DNA from: Bacillota bacterium
Lineage (GTDB): Bacteria; Bacillota; Clostridia; Clostridiales; Clostridiaceae
Assembly (NCBI GenBank): GCA_017861315.1
Contig: JAGFXP010000002.1
Coordinates: 37,177-101,176 of the forward strand
Reading direction: 5' to 3'
DNA: 64,000 bases
Both the position numbers and the translations under genes were made by a program. The notes beneath the pieces are model-generated. The model saw only the letters and a program-made list of their open reading frames with translations, searched no databases and was not told where the DNA came from. This document shows positions 1 through 9,451 of the stretch, one piece after another (position 1 is the stretch's first letter; every line of letters starts with the position of its first letter).

Positions 1-85
1 TTTGTCCGTCACGGCCTGCCGGCTATGAACAAATACTCTTTATTATCAGCACCTCTACCCTAAGGCATCCATATTTAATTAGCAT
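1..85 (-). ncRNA. lysine riboswitch (L-box), 5' part, cut by window edge
   Basis: On the minus strand this reads as the start of a lysine aptamer: AGAGGTGC (complement of 49-56), a short spacer, then AAGAGTA (complement of 34-40), the pair of motifs that opens L-box leaders. The rest of the aptamer, any expression platform and the regulated gene lie beyond position 1. The element follows a promoter at 91-119. Only about a third of the usual aptamer is visible, so the call rests on motif recognition. Confidence 0.6.
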
Positions 86-90
86 GATTT

Positions 91-119
91 ATTCTAACAT
101 ATATAATTATGCAATTCAA
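91..119 (-). promoter_or_regulatory. sigma-A promoter for the lysine riboswitch transcript
   Basis: On the minus strand: TTGAAT (complement of 114-119), a 17-base spacer, then TAGAAT (complement of 91-96). It lies just downstream of the aminopeptidase stop and would start transcription about ten bases before the riboswitch. Confidence 0.55.
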
Positions 120-145
120 CCGTTTTTTATGCATTGTTTTGAGAA

Positions 146-1447
146 TTATATTTTATAATATTCAGCGAATGCCTTTATTGTATGAAGGTAATCATCGATC
201 CCTGCCAGCTCCCTTATGGAATGCATTGCCAGAACGGCTGTGCCAACGTCAACGGTCTTGATGTTAAGGAGCGATGCCGTCACCGGTCCTATGGTCGATC
301 CGCCTCTTTCATCGGACCTGTTCACGAATTTCTGGACAGGTATGCCCGCCTTCCTGCAGATACCCTCAAAAACCGCGCCCGAGACGGCATCAGTGGTATA
401 GCTCTGGTTGGCGCTTATCTTTATTATAGGTCCCCTGTTTATGACCGGCTTGTTTACCGGATCGCATTTTTCAGCGTAGTTAGGATGGAGCGCATGTCCG
501 AGGTCGCAGGATATCATGAAGGACCTGGACAGAGCCCTGAAGTAATCCTCACGCCCTATGCCCATGGAAAGCGTTATCCTCTCCAGCACAGTCGCCAGGA
601 GAGCTGAGTCTGCACCCTGCTTTGTGGTGTTGCCTACCTCCTCGTTGTCGAAGCATACGAGGACTTTTGTCGAATCAGATTCTCCGGACTCCACCAGCGC
701 CATGACTCCAGCATGGACCATCAGCAGGTCGTCCAGCCTGCCCGAGGATATGAATTCGTCCCGAATTCCCGTAACGCAGCCCTTCTCATATTCATAGAGG
801 AACAGATCGAAATCCAGGATTTTTTTCTCAGGGACGTCCAGCTCCTCGGCTAGCGCCTTTATAAAGCAGCTGCCGCTCTCCAGATTTTCGCTGATGGTCG
901 CCATGAGCGGCAGTACGTCCTTCTGCCTGTTCAGCTCTATCCCGGTGTTGATATTCCTGTTCATGTGTATGGCCAGGTTCGGGATGACAAGTATCGGCTT
1001 CCTGAAGTTCACAAGCATCACCTCAGGCTTCATCACGTCGCCGCTCTCGACTGTCACCCTACCAGCTGCGGCAAGGGGCCTGTCCATCCAGGTATTCAGG
1101 ATAGGTCCGCCGTAAACTTCCGTGTTAAGCTTGACATACGCCCCCTCCGCATTTATCTCCGGCGAAGGCTTTATCCTGAATCCCGGCGAGTCCGTATGGG
1201 CTCCTATCATCCTGAAACCCTTCTCGCTAACGTCGCCAAGTCCGGCCACAAAAGCGGTGATCGCCGAGCCGTTCTTGACGGCAAAGTACCTTCCGCCCCT
1301 CTCTATTTGCCATCTGTCATCATCCTGAAGCTCGGAAAATCCGTTCTCCAGCAGGATTTTCTTTATGCTGGAGACAGCATGGTACGAGTTCGGGCTTTCA
1401 TATATAAAATCTATAAGTTCATTTGCAGCTTTAAGTTTATTATCCAT
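146..1447 (-). CDS. apeB: M18 family aminopeptidase
   Basis: A cytosolic zinc exopeptidase that removes N-terminal residues from peptides, so it could feed the amino-acid fermentation implied elsewhere in the window. The 433 residues match the family length. Expected metal and catalytic motifs are present: AHTDSPG (His84), RLDDL near 240, FDNEEVG near 270, DERGGS and AMHSIRE near the C-terminus. The ATG start follows GGAGGGAG at a short distance. It appears monocistronic. No terminator is obvious between its stop and the lysine-riboswitch promoter. Subfamily specificity (acidic versus broad) cannot be read from the sequence. Confidence 0.93.
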   Translation of the reverse strand: MDNKLKAANELIDFIYESPNSYHAVSSIKKILLENGFSELQDDDRWQIERGGRYFAVKNGSAITAFVAGLGDVSEKGFRMIGAHTDSPGFRIKPSPEINAEGAYVKLNTEVYGGPILNTWMDRPLAAAGRVTVESGDVMKPEVMLVNFRKPILVIPNLAIHMNRNINTGIELNRQKDVLPLMATISENLESGSCFIKALAEELDVPEKKILDFDLFLYEYEKGCVTGIRDEFISSGRLDDLLMVHAGVMALVESGESDSTKVLVCFDNEEVGNTTKQGADSALLATVLERITLSMGIGREDYFRALSRSFMISCDLGHALHPNYAEKCDPVNKPVINRGPIIKISANQSYTTDAVSGAVFEGICRKAGIPVQKFVNRSDERGGSTIGPVTASLLNIKTVDVGTAVLAMHSIRELAGIDDYLHTIKAFAEYYKI

Positions 1448-1514
1448 TAATCTCCCTCCATATCATTGTCGCATATAGACCAGTATATCACGGGAGGGTT
1501 CGGATGGAAACCCG

Positions 1515-2594
1515 CTATACCGCTGCAACCCAGTTGTCGCGGTTAATTGCTTCCATCTGGTTTTCTTTGCCCTTGATCAGCATCGAAAGCTCCCCTCTTG
1601 AATAGTTGATTACGCCTTTGCCGATGCATTCATGGCTGCCCTGCATGTAAACCCTGACCACATCCCCCTTTTGGAAATCGCCTTCCATCGCCACGATCCC
1701 CTTTGGCAGCAGGCTTTTGCCATTCTGGGTCAGGGCGACCGCTGCGCCTCTGTCTATATAAATGTTTCCGCTTATTTTCGCATAGAACGCCATCCACTGC
1801 AGCCTTGTCTTGAGCCCGCCTTCCTTCGCCTTGAAAAGGGTTCCCCGCGCTGTACCTTCAACGGACTTCACAACGCTGTTCTCCTCCTTAAAGGAGCATA
1901 TGAATACAGGGACTCCTGCGCTGGTAGCAAGGGCGGCTCCCTTGAGCTTTGTGACCATACCGCCCGTACCGTGGGCGCTTCCTGCTTTGCCTGCGGCGCT
2001 GTAGAGTTCGTCTGTTATCTCCTCAACCACATCAATATGCTTAGCGTTTTTATCCTTGCTTGGATTTGCAGTATAAAGCCCGTCTATGTCGGTCAGGATA
2101 ACCAGAAGATCGCTGTGGAGCATTGCTGCAACCTGTGCCGAGAGGGTGTCATTGTCTCCCAGCTTCAGCTCGTCGATGGCTACGCTGTCATTCTCGTTGA
2201 TGATTGGCACTGCACCCCTGTTAATCAGCACGGACATCGTATTGAAGGCATTCTTGTACCTTCTCCTGTCAGAGAAATCGCCACGGGTAAGGAGGAGCTG
2301 GCCGCAGGTGATTTTGTGCTCGAGAAAGCATTTTGTATACTCCTCCATGAGCAATCCTTGCCCTACTGCCGCTGCAGCCTGCCTGTCCGCGACCCCTGCA
2401 GGTCTTTTTGAAAAGCCGAGCCTCCCGAAGCCCGCTGCAATCGACCCTGATGAAACAAGTACAACATTGTGCCCCTCATCCCTCAGGGCGCAAAGCTGGT
2501 CGGTGATGTTTTTGATTTTTTCGCTGCAGATGCTGCCGTCTTCCTTCGTTAGCGAGCTTGTTCCTGCCTTGACAACTATTAGTTTCTTTTGCAT
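1515..2594 (-). CDS. proB: glutamate 5-kinase with PUA domain
   Basis: Catalyses ATP-dependent phosphorylation of glutamate, the first step of proline synthesis. The N-terminal amino-acid kinase domain (about 1-255) starts with VVKAGTSSLT and carries NENDSVA and the DIDGLYTANP loop. A C-terminal PUA domain (about 270-355) follows, as in full-length bacterial ProB. An ATG two codons upstream (2600) sits too close to AAGGAGG, so the start at 2594 with about nine bases spacing is preferred; it also fits the family N-terminus. No proA lies alongside. A proline T-box directly upstream gives induction on uncharged tRNA-Pro. Confidence 0.94.
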   Translation of the reverse strand: MQKKLIVVKAGTSSLTKEDGSICSEKIKNITDQLCALRDEGHNVVLVSSGSIAAGFGRLGFSKRPAGVADRQAAAAVGQGLLMEEYTKCFLEHKITCGQLLLTRGDFSDRRRYKNAFNTMSVLINRGAVPIINENDSVAIDELKLGDNDTLSAQVAAMLHSDLLVILTDIDGLYTANPSKDKNAKHIDVVEEITDELYSAAGKAGSAHGTGGMVTKLKGAALATSAGVPVFICSFKEENSVVKSVEGTARGTLFKAKEGGLKTRLQWMAFYAKISGNIYIDRGAAVALTQNGKSLLPKGIVAMEGDFQKGDVVRVYMQGSHECIGKGVINYSRGELSMLIKGKENQMEAINRDNWVAAV

Positions 2595-2618
2595 TGTCAT
2601 TCTCCTCCTTGATAAAAA

Positions 2619-2935
2619 TAAATTAAAAAAAGCCCTAAGCTGATATACATCAACTTAGGGCAGACTGTTAAACCTGCGGTACCACCTAATTTCAGGAGAT
2701 TCCTCCTGCACTCTACAGTACAAAGCTTAAAACGCTTGATACTTTTTCCTTGTAACGGCGGAACCCCGGCAAAGCCTACTCGATTTCTCTTTCGGTTAAC
2801 GGCTCCAAGACTGGTTCAACATTTTTTCAATAAAGTTTCGCACCAACCAACTTTTCTCTGGATATCCGAAATGTTTACTATCTCTCTTCACAGCCTTTGA
2901 TTCAATTTCGTTCATTTTATCATTATCTTATCCGA
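2619..2935 (-). ncRNA. T-box leader, proline-specific, upstream of proB
   Basis: On the minus strand the leader has a stem I with an AGTA motif, a specifier region reading GAA-CCA (CCA, Pro, complement of 2812-2814), the conserved T-box GGTGGTACCGC (complement of 2676-2686), and a strong terminator with GCCCTAAG/CTTAGGGC arms (2632-2661) followed by a U-run. Uncharged tRNA-Pro(UGG) is expected to stabilise the antiterminator and switch proB on. The specifier was aligned with those of the other T-boxes in this window. Confidence 0.92.
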
Positions 2936-2959
2936 AAGTCAATCAAGTTATATTAATAG

Positions 2960-2987
2960 CAAAAGGATGCCGGTATGGCATCCTTTA
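2960..2987 (-). terminator. terminator of the rhodanese gene
   Basis: Ten-base-pair stem (AAAGGATGCC / GGCATCCTTT at 2962-2986) with a T-rich 3' side on the minus strand, just after the stop codon. Confidence 0.85.
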
Positions 2988-2995
2988 ATGTTGGA

Positions 2996-3535
2996 TTATT
3001 TCACAACTTCATATCCTGCATCTTTCCAGGCTACTATTCCGCCTGGATATCTGTACACGTTTGTATAGCCTTCCTGTATTGCGATTACAGCTCCTACGTC
3101 GCTTCTTCCGCATGCTACGAAGCCGCAGTAAACAACCACAGGTGTGTTCTTGTCTGCAGGAAGCAGCTTAACGAAAGCTTCTTTCTGTTCAGCTGTTGTT
3201 CCTTCTTCCTGTGTCTTAGGAAGCTCAGCATTTACAGCTCCTTTTATATGCCCGTCAGCAAAGCTTGATGCCGGCATTGTATCGATTACAACCATTTCCT
3301 TGCCGCTGTCTACCCACGATTTTAACTCTTCAGATGAGACCAGGCTGTAGCCGCCAGCCTTAGTTTGGTTGACCAGCTTTATTGCAGCAGTTTCAATGCT
3401 CACTTCGTTTCCGTCAACTGCGGAGCCTACGGTCTTTGCAGGTGTAGTTGATGTGTCTGTTTTTGATGTGCATCCTGCAAAAACAGCTACAGATAATGCC
3501 ATTGTCATTAATAGAATAAGTCCTCTTTTTTTCAT
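2996..3535 (-). CDS. rhodanese-like domain lipoprotein
   Basis: A 179-residue protein with an N-terminal signal peptide ending in the lipobox VFAGC, so it is probably anchored to the outer face of the membrane. One rhodanese domain follows (about 60-179) with the usual DGHIKGAVN and a putative active-site cysteine in VVVYCGFVACGRS. The loop after that cysteine is longer than the classical CxxGxR. The start at 3535 follows GGGAGG and opens directly into the signal peptide MKKRG; a longer in-frame extension to 3619 is not credible. Substrate unknown; sulfane-sulfur transfer is the family role. Monocistronic with its own terminator. Confidence 0.86.
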   Translation of the reverse strand: MKKRGLILLMTMALSVAVFAGCTSKTDTSTTPAKTVGSAVDGNEVSIETAAIKLVNQTKAGGYSLVSSEELKSWVDSGKEMVVIDTMPASSFADGHIKGAVNAELPKTQEEGTTAEQKEAFVKLLPADKNTPVVVYCGFVACGRSDVGAVIAIQEGYTNVYRYPGGIVAWKDAGYEVVK

Positions 3536-3674
3536 TGTGGTTCCTCCCTTGATATGTTGAGTTTTTGTCACCAAGATGATGTTACCACAATTTTCGGAAC
3601 CATTCCCGATGTATTGCAATACTAAATAGAACGACTTTTATTTATCAATCCTTTTTATGAAAGGAGGCTGTGGG

Positions 3675-4553
3675 TTACAGTATCATTGTTCCAACGCCTT
3701 CATTGGAGAATATCTCGAGAAGGAGGGAATGGTCGATTCTACCGTCTATGATGTGGGTCCTCCTGACGCCTCCCTTAAGAGCCTCCCTGCAGCAGTTCAC
3801 CTTAGGGATCATCCCGCCTGAGATGACCTTCTTTTCTATCAGTCCGTCTATGTCCTCCACATTCAGCTCAGAGATAAGGGAGCTTTCATCCTTCGGATCC
3901 CTCAAAACTCCAGGAACGTCTGTTATGAGTATGAACTTTTCAGCCTTAAGTTTGATGCTTATATGTGCCGCTGCCAGGTCTGCATTGATGTTGTATACCA
4001 TTCCGTCCTCCTGCCCCAGAGCGATCGTCGATATTACCGGAATATATCCTCCACTCAGGCAGTGGCTTATTATGTTGTCGTTGACCTCGGTTATTTCGCC
4101 CACGTAGCCGATGTCCTCACCGTCCTTCGTCAGCATCTTCTTTGCTTTCAGAAGATCCGCATCTATGCCGCAGAGGCCTACCGCCTGCCCTCCGTTTTTG
4201 TCTATAAGCGCAACAATATCCTTGTTTACCTTTCCAGCAAGAACCATCTGGACCACATCTATGGTTTCCTCGTCAGTGACCCTCAGTCCGTTAACGAACT
4301 TGCTTTTCTTGCCGATCCTTCCCAGGAAGTCATTTATTTCGGGTCCTCCCCCGTGAACCACCACAACCTTGATGCCCACGCAGTTCATAAGAATGATGTC
4401 CCTGATTACGGAGTCCTTAAGCTTCTCGCTAACCATCGCATTCCCGCCGTATTTTATTACAATTGTCTTTCCGTTGTACTCCTGTATATATGGCAGCGCC
4501 TGGCTAAGAACGCTCGCCTTCTGGTAGCTTAAATTCATTTCACTGTTGAACAT
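3675..4553 (-). CDS. argB: acetylglutamate kinase
   Basis: Phosphorylates N-acetylglutamate in the acetylated ornithine/arginine pathway. The 292 residues contain the amino-acid-kinase hallmarks: VIKYGGNAM near 33, VVVHGGGPEI near 61, GLCGIDADL, and the ATP-site region ILITDVPGV near 210. The ATG follows GGGAGGAG by about six bases and lies inside the last codons of the upstream helD gene (14-base overlap), so translation is probably coupled. No other arg genes are nearby. With the M20 deacylase two genes upstream, this suggests handling of N-acetylated amino acids, though that is inference. Confidence 0.93.
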   Translation of the reverse strand: MFNSEMNLSYQKASVLSQALPYIQEYNGKTIVIKYGGNAMVSEKLKDSVIRDIILMNCVGIKVVVVHGGGPEINDFLGRIGKKSKFVNGLRVTDEETIDVVQMVLAGKVNKDIVALIDKNGGQAVGLCGIDADLLKAKKMLTKDGEDIGYVGEITEVNDNIISHCLSGGYIPVISTIALGQEDGMVYNINADLAAAHISIKLKAEKFILITDVPGVLRDPKDESSLISELNVEDIDGLIEKKVISGGMIPKVNCCREALKGGVRRTHIIDGRIDHSLLLEIFSNEGVGTMIL

Positions 4554-6663
4554 ATTTTACTCCTCCCTCAGGTATCCTGTACCAGCACATCTCATGGAGC
4601 GCCCTGGTAGCCATTACATATTTCATCTTCTCTTCCTCACTGCCTGTTACTATGTTGATTACACAGTCAAACTCCAGCCCCTTGGCAAAGTAAACCGGAA
4701 GAGCCGCTGTGCCGCCTTTGTAGATCATATCCTCTCTGTCGAAGATGACGATTTTCGTCTTCTCCCTAACCAGTTTCCCTATAGCCCTTGCTTCGGCCAT
4801 GTTTCTGCATATCAGGGCTATGCTCTCATATCCAGCTTTCTCGTATTCTGCTATCTTTCGCCCTATATCGCCTATCAGCATGGACACGTCGTCGTAATCC
4901 CTCTCCTCGACTGCGCTTCCTTCCCTTACAACCGGGATTATTGAATCGCTCTTGAGGAAACGGTTGGAAAACTCCATGATCTGCTTTGTGGATCTGTAGC
5001 TTGTGCGCAGCTTGAAGTTTTCAACTTCGCATCCCTTCAGTACGCTTCCCAGGCTGTTCATGGCGGTTTCGCCCGCAGAAGGCATAAGCCTCTGGTTTGA
5101 ATCCCCCACGACGGTGAACGACCTGCAGCCTGTAAGCTCCTGCAGGACTCTGAACTGGAGGGCCGAGAAGTCCTGGGCCTCGTCTATTACTATATGCTTA
5201 GTCTCCTCCTTGACCTTCATCCCCTCAAGCTTTACAGAAAGGTAAAGGATAGGTGCGAGGTCGTGAAACGCCAGCTCTCTTCCTGCATTGAAGACGTTGT
5301 ATATATCCAGCACCGATGGATTTTCAAGCCATTCAAGGCTCTTCCTGGCGTTACCTGCCTCTCTGACCACATCCCTGATGTCGTTCTTCCTCACGAACTC
5401 CAGATTGTTGCCTTCGATTTCCATCTCGGCTTCGCTCATGGACTCCATTTTCTCTTTGTGCTTTCGCTGTATTTCATTAACCAGCCTCCAGCTCTCGTCC
5501 TTTATCTTAGAGAATATGATCCTCCTGATCTTTTTGCTTCTTCTGAACAGAGGCATGCTCCTGAAATAATCCCCGAACATCCTTCTGATTTCCTCCGAGG
5601 ACAGGATGACATTGCCGTAATATTTTACTTCCCTGATTCTGAAATGATTTTCGTCCAGGTCCGCGATAAGCTTGTCCAGGGCCTCCACATACTCTTCCGA
5701 TTCCTTGTATCTCCAGTCCTCGACGCAGGTTTTTTCTGAATTCGCTATGCGCTCCATGGAATCCTGATAGGATACCAGCCCGGGGTTGCCTATCATATCC
5801 AGGGCGAACTCCCTGAATGTAGCCTGCCTTATTCCGGTTTCCCCCAGGCTAGGCAGAACTGTCGATATATAGTCCATGAAGATGTTGTTCGGCCCTATGA
5901 TCAGGACCTTGTCCTGCAGCACGTCCCTGAAATTGTACAGAAGATAGGCCACCCTGTGAAGCGCTATGGTTGTCTTTCCGCTGCCGGCAACGCCGTCAAC
6001 CACTATTGTCTTATTCCTGTCGTACCTGATCAGCCTGTCCTGCTCAGCCTGTATGGTCATTATGATGTCCTTGAGCTTGTCCCCTGCTTTTTTTGACAGG
6101 ACCATCTGCAGAATGTTGTCGGTTATCTCAGAGGAGGAGTCGAACATGCCTTCCAGCTTGCCTTTCTTGATTATGAACTGCCTCTTCTGAAGCACCTCCA
6201 TCCAGACCTCGCCCATAGGCGCCTTGTAGCTGAGCTTTCCAAGTTTTCCCGCATAGTAAAGTGCCGCCACAGGCGCCCTCCAGTCAACGATGACGGGTTC
6301 AAGGTCGTTTTCCCTGTTAAGCCCGAATCTTCCGATATAAAACTCCTCGTCAGAATGTCCGTCCTGCTCCCTGCATACGATTTTCGCAAAGTACGGTGCT
6401 TCCCTCAGTATTGTCAGCTCCTTGAGCTTTCTGTCGATCATTCCGAAAGCCTCTTCGCTTATATACCTCTCATGGTCAAAGTACTCGGCTATCTTGTCCT
6501 CATCGTCCTTGAATTCCTCGACAGCCTCTTTCCTGTACTTCACAATATGCTCTGAAATTGATTTCCTTTTAACCACATAGCTCAAGGTCTCTTCCGAAAT
6601 GATATTTTCGACCTGCTCAAGCTTCGCCTTCTCCAGGTTCAGCTCGATATCATAATTATCCAT
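4540..6663 (-). CDS. helD: HelD-like UvrD/Rep-superfamily helicase
   Basis: A 707-residue SF1 ATPase of the HelD type, which in other Gram-positives binds RNA polymerase and releases it from stalled or hibernating complexes. A coiled N-terminal arm spans about 1-90. Walker A, GVAGSGKTT, lies at about 224-232, Walker B DEAQD at about 493-497, with the helicase core split by an insertion (about 330-450). The start codon overlaps the stop of the M20 gene by one base, and the 3' end overlaps argB by 14 bases, giving a tightly coupled three-gene operon. Assignment to HelD rather than UvrD/PcrA rests on the N-terminal arm and overall layout. Confidence 0.85.
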   Translation of the reverse strand: MDNYDIELNLEKAKLEQVENIISEETLSYVVKRKSISEHIVKYRKEAVEEFKDDEDKIAEYFDHERYISEEAFGMIDRKLKELTILREAPYFAKIVCREQDGHSDEEFYIGRFGLNRENDLEPVIVDWRAPVAALYYAGKLGKLSYKAPMGEVWMEVLQKRQFIIKKGKLEGMFDSSSEITDNILQMVLSKKAGDKLKDIIMTIQAEQDRLIRYDRNKTIVVDGVAGSGKTTIALHRVAYLLYNFRDVLQDKVLIIGPNNIFMDYISTVLPSLGETGIRQATFREFALDMIGNPGLVSYQDSMERIANSEKTCVEDWRYKESEEYVEALDKLIADLDENHFRIREVKYYGNVILSSEEIRRMFGDYFRSMPLFRRSKKIRRIIFSKIKDESWRLVNEIQRKHKEKMESMSEAEMEIEGNNLEFVRKNDIRDVVREAGNARKSLEWLENPSVLDIYNVFNAGRELAFHDLAPILYLSVKLEGMKVKEETKHIVIDEAQDFSALQFRVLQELTGCRSFTVVGDSNQRLMPSAGETAMNSLGSVLKGCEVENFKLRTSYRSTKQIMEFSNRFLKSDSIIPVVREGSAVEERDYDDVSMLIGDIGRKIAEYEKAGYESIALICRNMAEARAIGKLVREKTKIVIFDREDMIYKGGTAALPVYFAKGLEFDCVINIVTGSEEEKMKYVMATRALHEMCWYRIPEGGVKYVQQ

Positions 6664-7862
6664 TATTCTATCTCCTCCTGTGGATTCAGATACAGGACCG
6701 CCATCTCAGCCAGCACCGCAGCTGTTCTGTGGATTATATCCTCGTCCACATCAAATTCCGGGCTGTGAAGGGGATTCACAATCCCTTTTTTCACATTCCT
6801 GTTCCCTACAAATATATACGTTCCGGGAACCCTTTCTCCGAAACTGGAGAAGTCCTCTCCTATCATGGTAGGCTTGTCTACCAGCTGGACGTTCTTGGCT
6901 CCCATTATTTTTGCCGCCGCCACGGAAGCTATGGAAGTTATCTCAGGGTCGTTGATCACCGGCGGGTGGTATGGTATGAAGGTGAATTCGTAGTTTGCCC
7001 CGTTAGCCTCGGTTATCCCCCGCAGTATCCCCTCCATTATGTCCGGGATCTTTTCCCTTGTCTCATAGGACAGCGTCCTTATGGTACCCTCCAGGTATGC
7101 ATTCTCGGGGATTATGTTGTGCGCGGTGCCCGCATTGAATTTGCCTATCGTCAGCACGGCCGGCTCCAGAGGATCAAGGCTCCTGCTTATGATGGTCTGG
7201 AACGCCATGTACACCTCGCAGGCCACAGCTATGGGATCTATGCACTTGTGCGGCTGCGCTCCGTGCCCGCCCCTGCCAAGTATGGTTATCTTGAAGTTGT
7301 CGCTTGCAGCCATCAAGGCTCCGGGTCTTACCCCTATCTTTCCCGAATCTATGCTTGGCCAGTTGTGCGCTCCGACGACGGCGTCGACGGCAGGATCCTC
7401 CAGGACCCCCCCGTGTATGGTCATCTCCGCGCCGCCTTCTTTTTCCTCGGCAGGCTGAAAGAGAAATTTGACCGTGCCGTGAAGCTCATCCTTCAAGCCT
7501 GAAAGTATTATTGCAGCGCCGAGCAGCCAGGTCAGGTGGGCGTCATGGCCGCATGCATGCATGAACTCGGGATAAATCGACTTGTATTCCGCATCGTTGT
7601 TCTCATGGATCCTCAGGCAGTCCATGTCCGCTCTCAGAAGTATAGTCTTTCCGGGATGCTTCCCTTCAAGGATTCCCAGGACCCCCGTAACCCCTATGCG
7701 GGTTTTCACCTTGATCCCGTATTCTTCGAGTATTCTCGCCACAATCTCCGCAGTCCTGACTTCATGAAGACCTATCTCCGGGTGCTTGTGAACGTCCCTC
7801 CTGATCTTTATAAGCATATCCTTAATTTCTTTTGATTTTTCTATGATATAAGCTTCAAACAT
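6663..7862 (-). CDS. M20 family amidohydrolase (N-acyl-amino-acid deacylase type)
   Basis: A 399-residue metallopeptidase of the hippurate hydrolase / N-acyl-L-amino acid amidohydrolase group. Metal-ligand motifs are HPEIGLHE (near 30), RADMDCL, HACGHDAH (near 105) and PAEEKEGGA. The dimerisation domain is in the middle (about 180-295). The start at 7862 (MFEAYI) follows GGAG; a longer reading from 8009 runs through the proS terminator and is rejected. First gene of an operon with helD and argB. The substrate is likely an N-acylated amino acid; an ArgE-like role is possible but the sequence is closer to the hippuricase group. Confidence 0.88.
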   Translation of the reverse strand: MFEAYIIEKSKEIKDMLIKIRRDVHKHPEIGLHEVRTAEIVARILEEYGIKVKTRIGVTGVLGILEGKHPGKTILLRADMDCLRIHENNDAEYKSIYPEFMHACGHDAHLTWLLGAAIILSGLKDELHGTVKFLFQPAEEKEGGAEMTIHGGVLEDPAVDAVVGAHNWPSIDSGKIGVRPGALMAASDNFKITILGRGGHGAQPHKCIDPIAVACEVYMAFQTIISRSLDPLEPAVLTIGKFNAGTAHNIIPENAYLEGTIRTLSYETREKIPDIMEGILRGITEANGANYEFTFIPYHPPVINDPEITSIASVAAAKIMGAKNVQLVDKPTMIGEDFSSFGERVPGTYIFVGNRNVKKGIVNPLHSPEFDVDEDIIHRTAAVLAEMAVLYLNPQEEIE

Positions 7863-7924
7863 TTCCCGTTCTCCATCCGCATTTAGACTATTAATATTAT
7901 ACAATAAATATAGCACATTTATTA

Positions 7925-7963
7925 CAAAAAAATCATCGAGAATGAATAAAAATTCATTCTCGA
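7925..7963 (-). terminator. proS terminator
   Basis: Inverted repeat TCGAGAATGAA / TTCATTCTCGA (7936-7963), followed on the minus strand by a run of seven T. Confidence 0.85.
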
Positions 7964-7983
7964 CTTCGCAAATTGTTTTTATT

Positions 7984-9420
7984 TTAGTACGCTCTTCCCC
8001 AGTATACAACTTCTTTTGCAGGTTTTCCGCAGCAAACGCATGTTTCTGCGATTCTCTCCTGCTCGAAAGGTATGCATCTTGAGCTTGCGCCGGTCTCTTC
8101 CTTTATCTGCTCTTCGCAGGCAGTGTCTCCGCACCACATTGCTCTGACGAAGCCTGTCTTGTTGTCCAGGACATCCTTGATCTCTATCATCGATCTGCAG
8201 TCTGTTGTTCTCTCCTCGACATGCTTCTTAGCATCGCTGAGCATAGAATCATGGATATCGTCAAGAACCTCCTGGATCCTTGTTTCGATTTCATCAAGTG
8301 AAACCACTATCTTCTCCCTTGTGTCTCTTCTTACCAGCACAGCCTGGTTGTTCTCGATTTCTCTTGGTCCAAGCTCAACACGGACAGGAACGCCCTTCAT
8401 CTCGTATTCGTTGAACTTCCAGCCCGGCATCTTGTCTGAATCGTCTATCTTGACCTTGAAGCTCTTCTTGAGTCTGTCCTTAAGTGCCCTTGCAGTATCA
8501 AGGACGCCTTCCTTATGCTGTGCGACAGGAATAACGACAACCTGGATCGGCGCTATTCTTGGCGGGAGCTTAAGCCCGCTGTCATCTCCGTGAACCATTA
8601 TTATGGCTCCGATAAGTCTTGTTGTAACAGCCCAAGTGGTATAGTGAGGGTGCTGGAGCTGCCCGTTCCTGTCAAGGAAGGTTATATCGAATGCTTCGGA
8701 GAAGTTAGTTCCCAGGTAGTGTGATGTTCCTGCCTGAAGCGCTTTTCCGTCATGCATGAGGCTCTCGATTGTGTATGTGTCGTCGGCGCCTGCAAATTTC
8801 TCCTTTTCAGTCTTCTTGCCCATGACAACAGGCATAGCCAGCATGTTTTCGCACAAGTCCTTGTACATGTTAAGTATCATGAGAGTATGGCCTTCAGCCT
8901 CCTGCTTTGTCTCGTGGATGGTATGGCCTTCATGCCAGAAGAATTCAGTGGTCCTTAGGAACGGCCTTGTTGTCTTTTCCCATCTAACAACGGAGCACCA
9001 CTGGTAGTAAAGCTTAGGCAGATCCTTGTAGGACTGCACTATCTTTGCGAAATGCTCGCAGAAGAGCGTCTCAGATGTAGGCCTGACTACGAGTCTCTCT
9101 TCAAGCTCTTCATCTCCTCCGTGGGTTACCCAGGCAACCTCGGGAGCGAAGCCTTCAACGTGGTCCTTCTCCTTCTGAAGAAGGCTCTCAGGTATGAACA
9201 GAGGCATTGCAACGCTCTCATGCTCTGTCTCCTTGAATCTTGCATCCAGGTGCCTCTGGATGTTTTCCCATATAGCATTTCCATAAGGACGGATTATCAT
9301 GCAGCCCCTTACGCTTGAGTAATCTGCAAGCTCCGCTTTTTTAACAATGTCTGTATACCACTGAGCAAAGTCTACGTCCATCGGTGTGATTTCCTGAACA
9401 AATTTTTTAGCTTTTTCCAT
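7984..9420 (-). CDS. proS: prolyl-tRNA synthetase (archaeal/eukaryote-type, short form)
   Basis: Charges tRNA-Pro. At 478 residues it is the short form without the bacterial editing insertion. It starts [22 protein letters not shown] and carries the class II motifs: [12 protein letters not shown] (motif 1), [22 protein letters not shown] (motif 2) and the [18 protein letters not shown] region (motif 3). The anticodon-binding domain spans about 275-375 and is followed by a zinc-binding C-terminal domain with cysteines near 445-465 (RCIPF, CVCCGKP). The ATG follows GGGAGG. A separate YbaK-like deacylase at 34319-34795 could provide editing in trans. Controlled by a Pro T-box. Confidence 0.96.
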   Translation of the reverse strand: MEKAKKFVQEITPMDVDFAQWYTDIVKKAELADYSSVRGCMIIRPYGNAIWENIQRHLDARFKETEHESVAMPLFIPESLLQKEKDHVEGFAPEVAWVTHGGDEELEERLVVRPTSETLFCEHFAKIVQSYKDLPKLYYQWCSVVRWEKTTRPFLRTTEFFWHEGHTIHETKQEAEGHTLMILNMYKDLCENMLAMPVVMGKKTEKEKFAGADDTYTIESLMHDGKALQAGTSHYLGTNFSEAFDITFLDRNGQLQHPHYTTWAVTTRLIGAIIMVHGDDSGLKLPPRIAPIQVVVIPVAQHKEGVLDTARALKDRLKKSFKVKIDDSDKMPGWKFNEYEMKGVPVRVELGPREIENNQAVLVRRDTREKIVVSLDEIETRIQEVLDDIHDSMLSDAKKHVEERTTDCRSMIEIKDVLDNKTGFVRAMWCGDTACEEQIKEETGASSRCIPFEQERIAETCVCCGKPAKEVVYWGRAY

Positions 9421-9451
9421 GAATATTTTCCTCCCGTTTTTAAATTAAAAT

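Noticed and set aside
7863..8009. 49-residue N-terminal extension of the M20 protein
   Set aside because: Runs through the proS terminator and overlaps proS; the ATG at 7862 has a ribosome binding site and family-like N-terminus.
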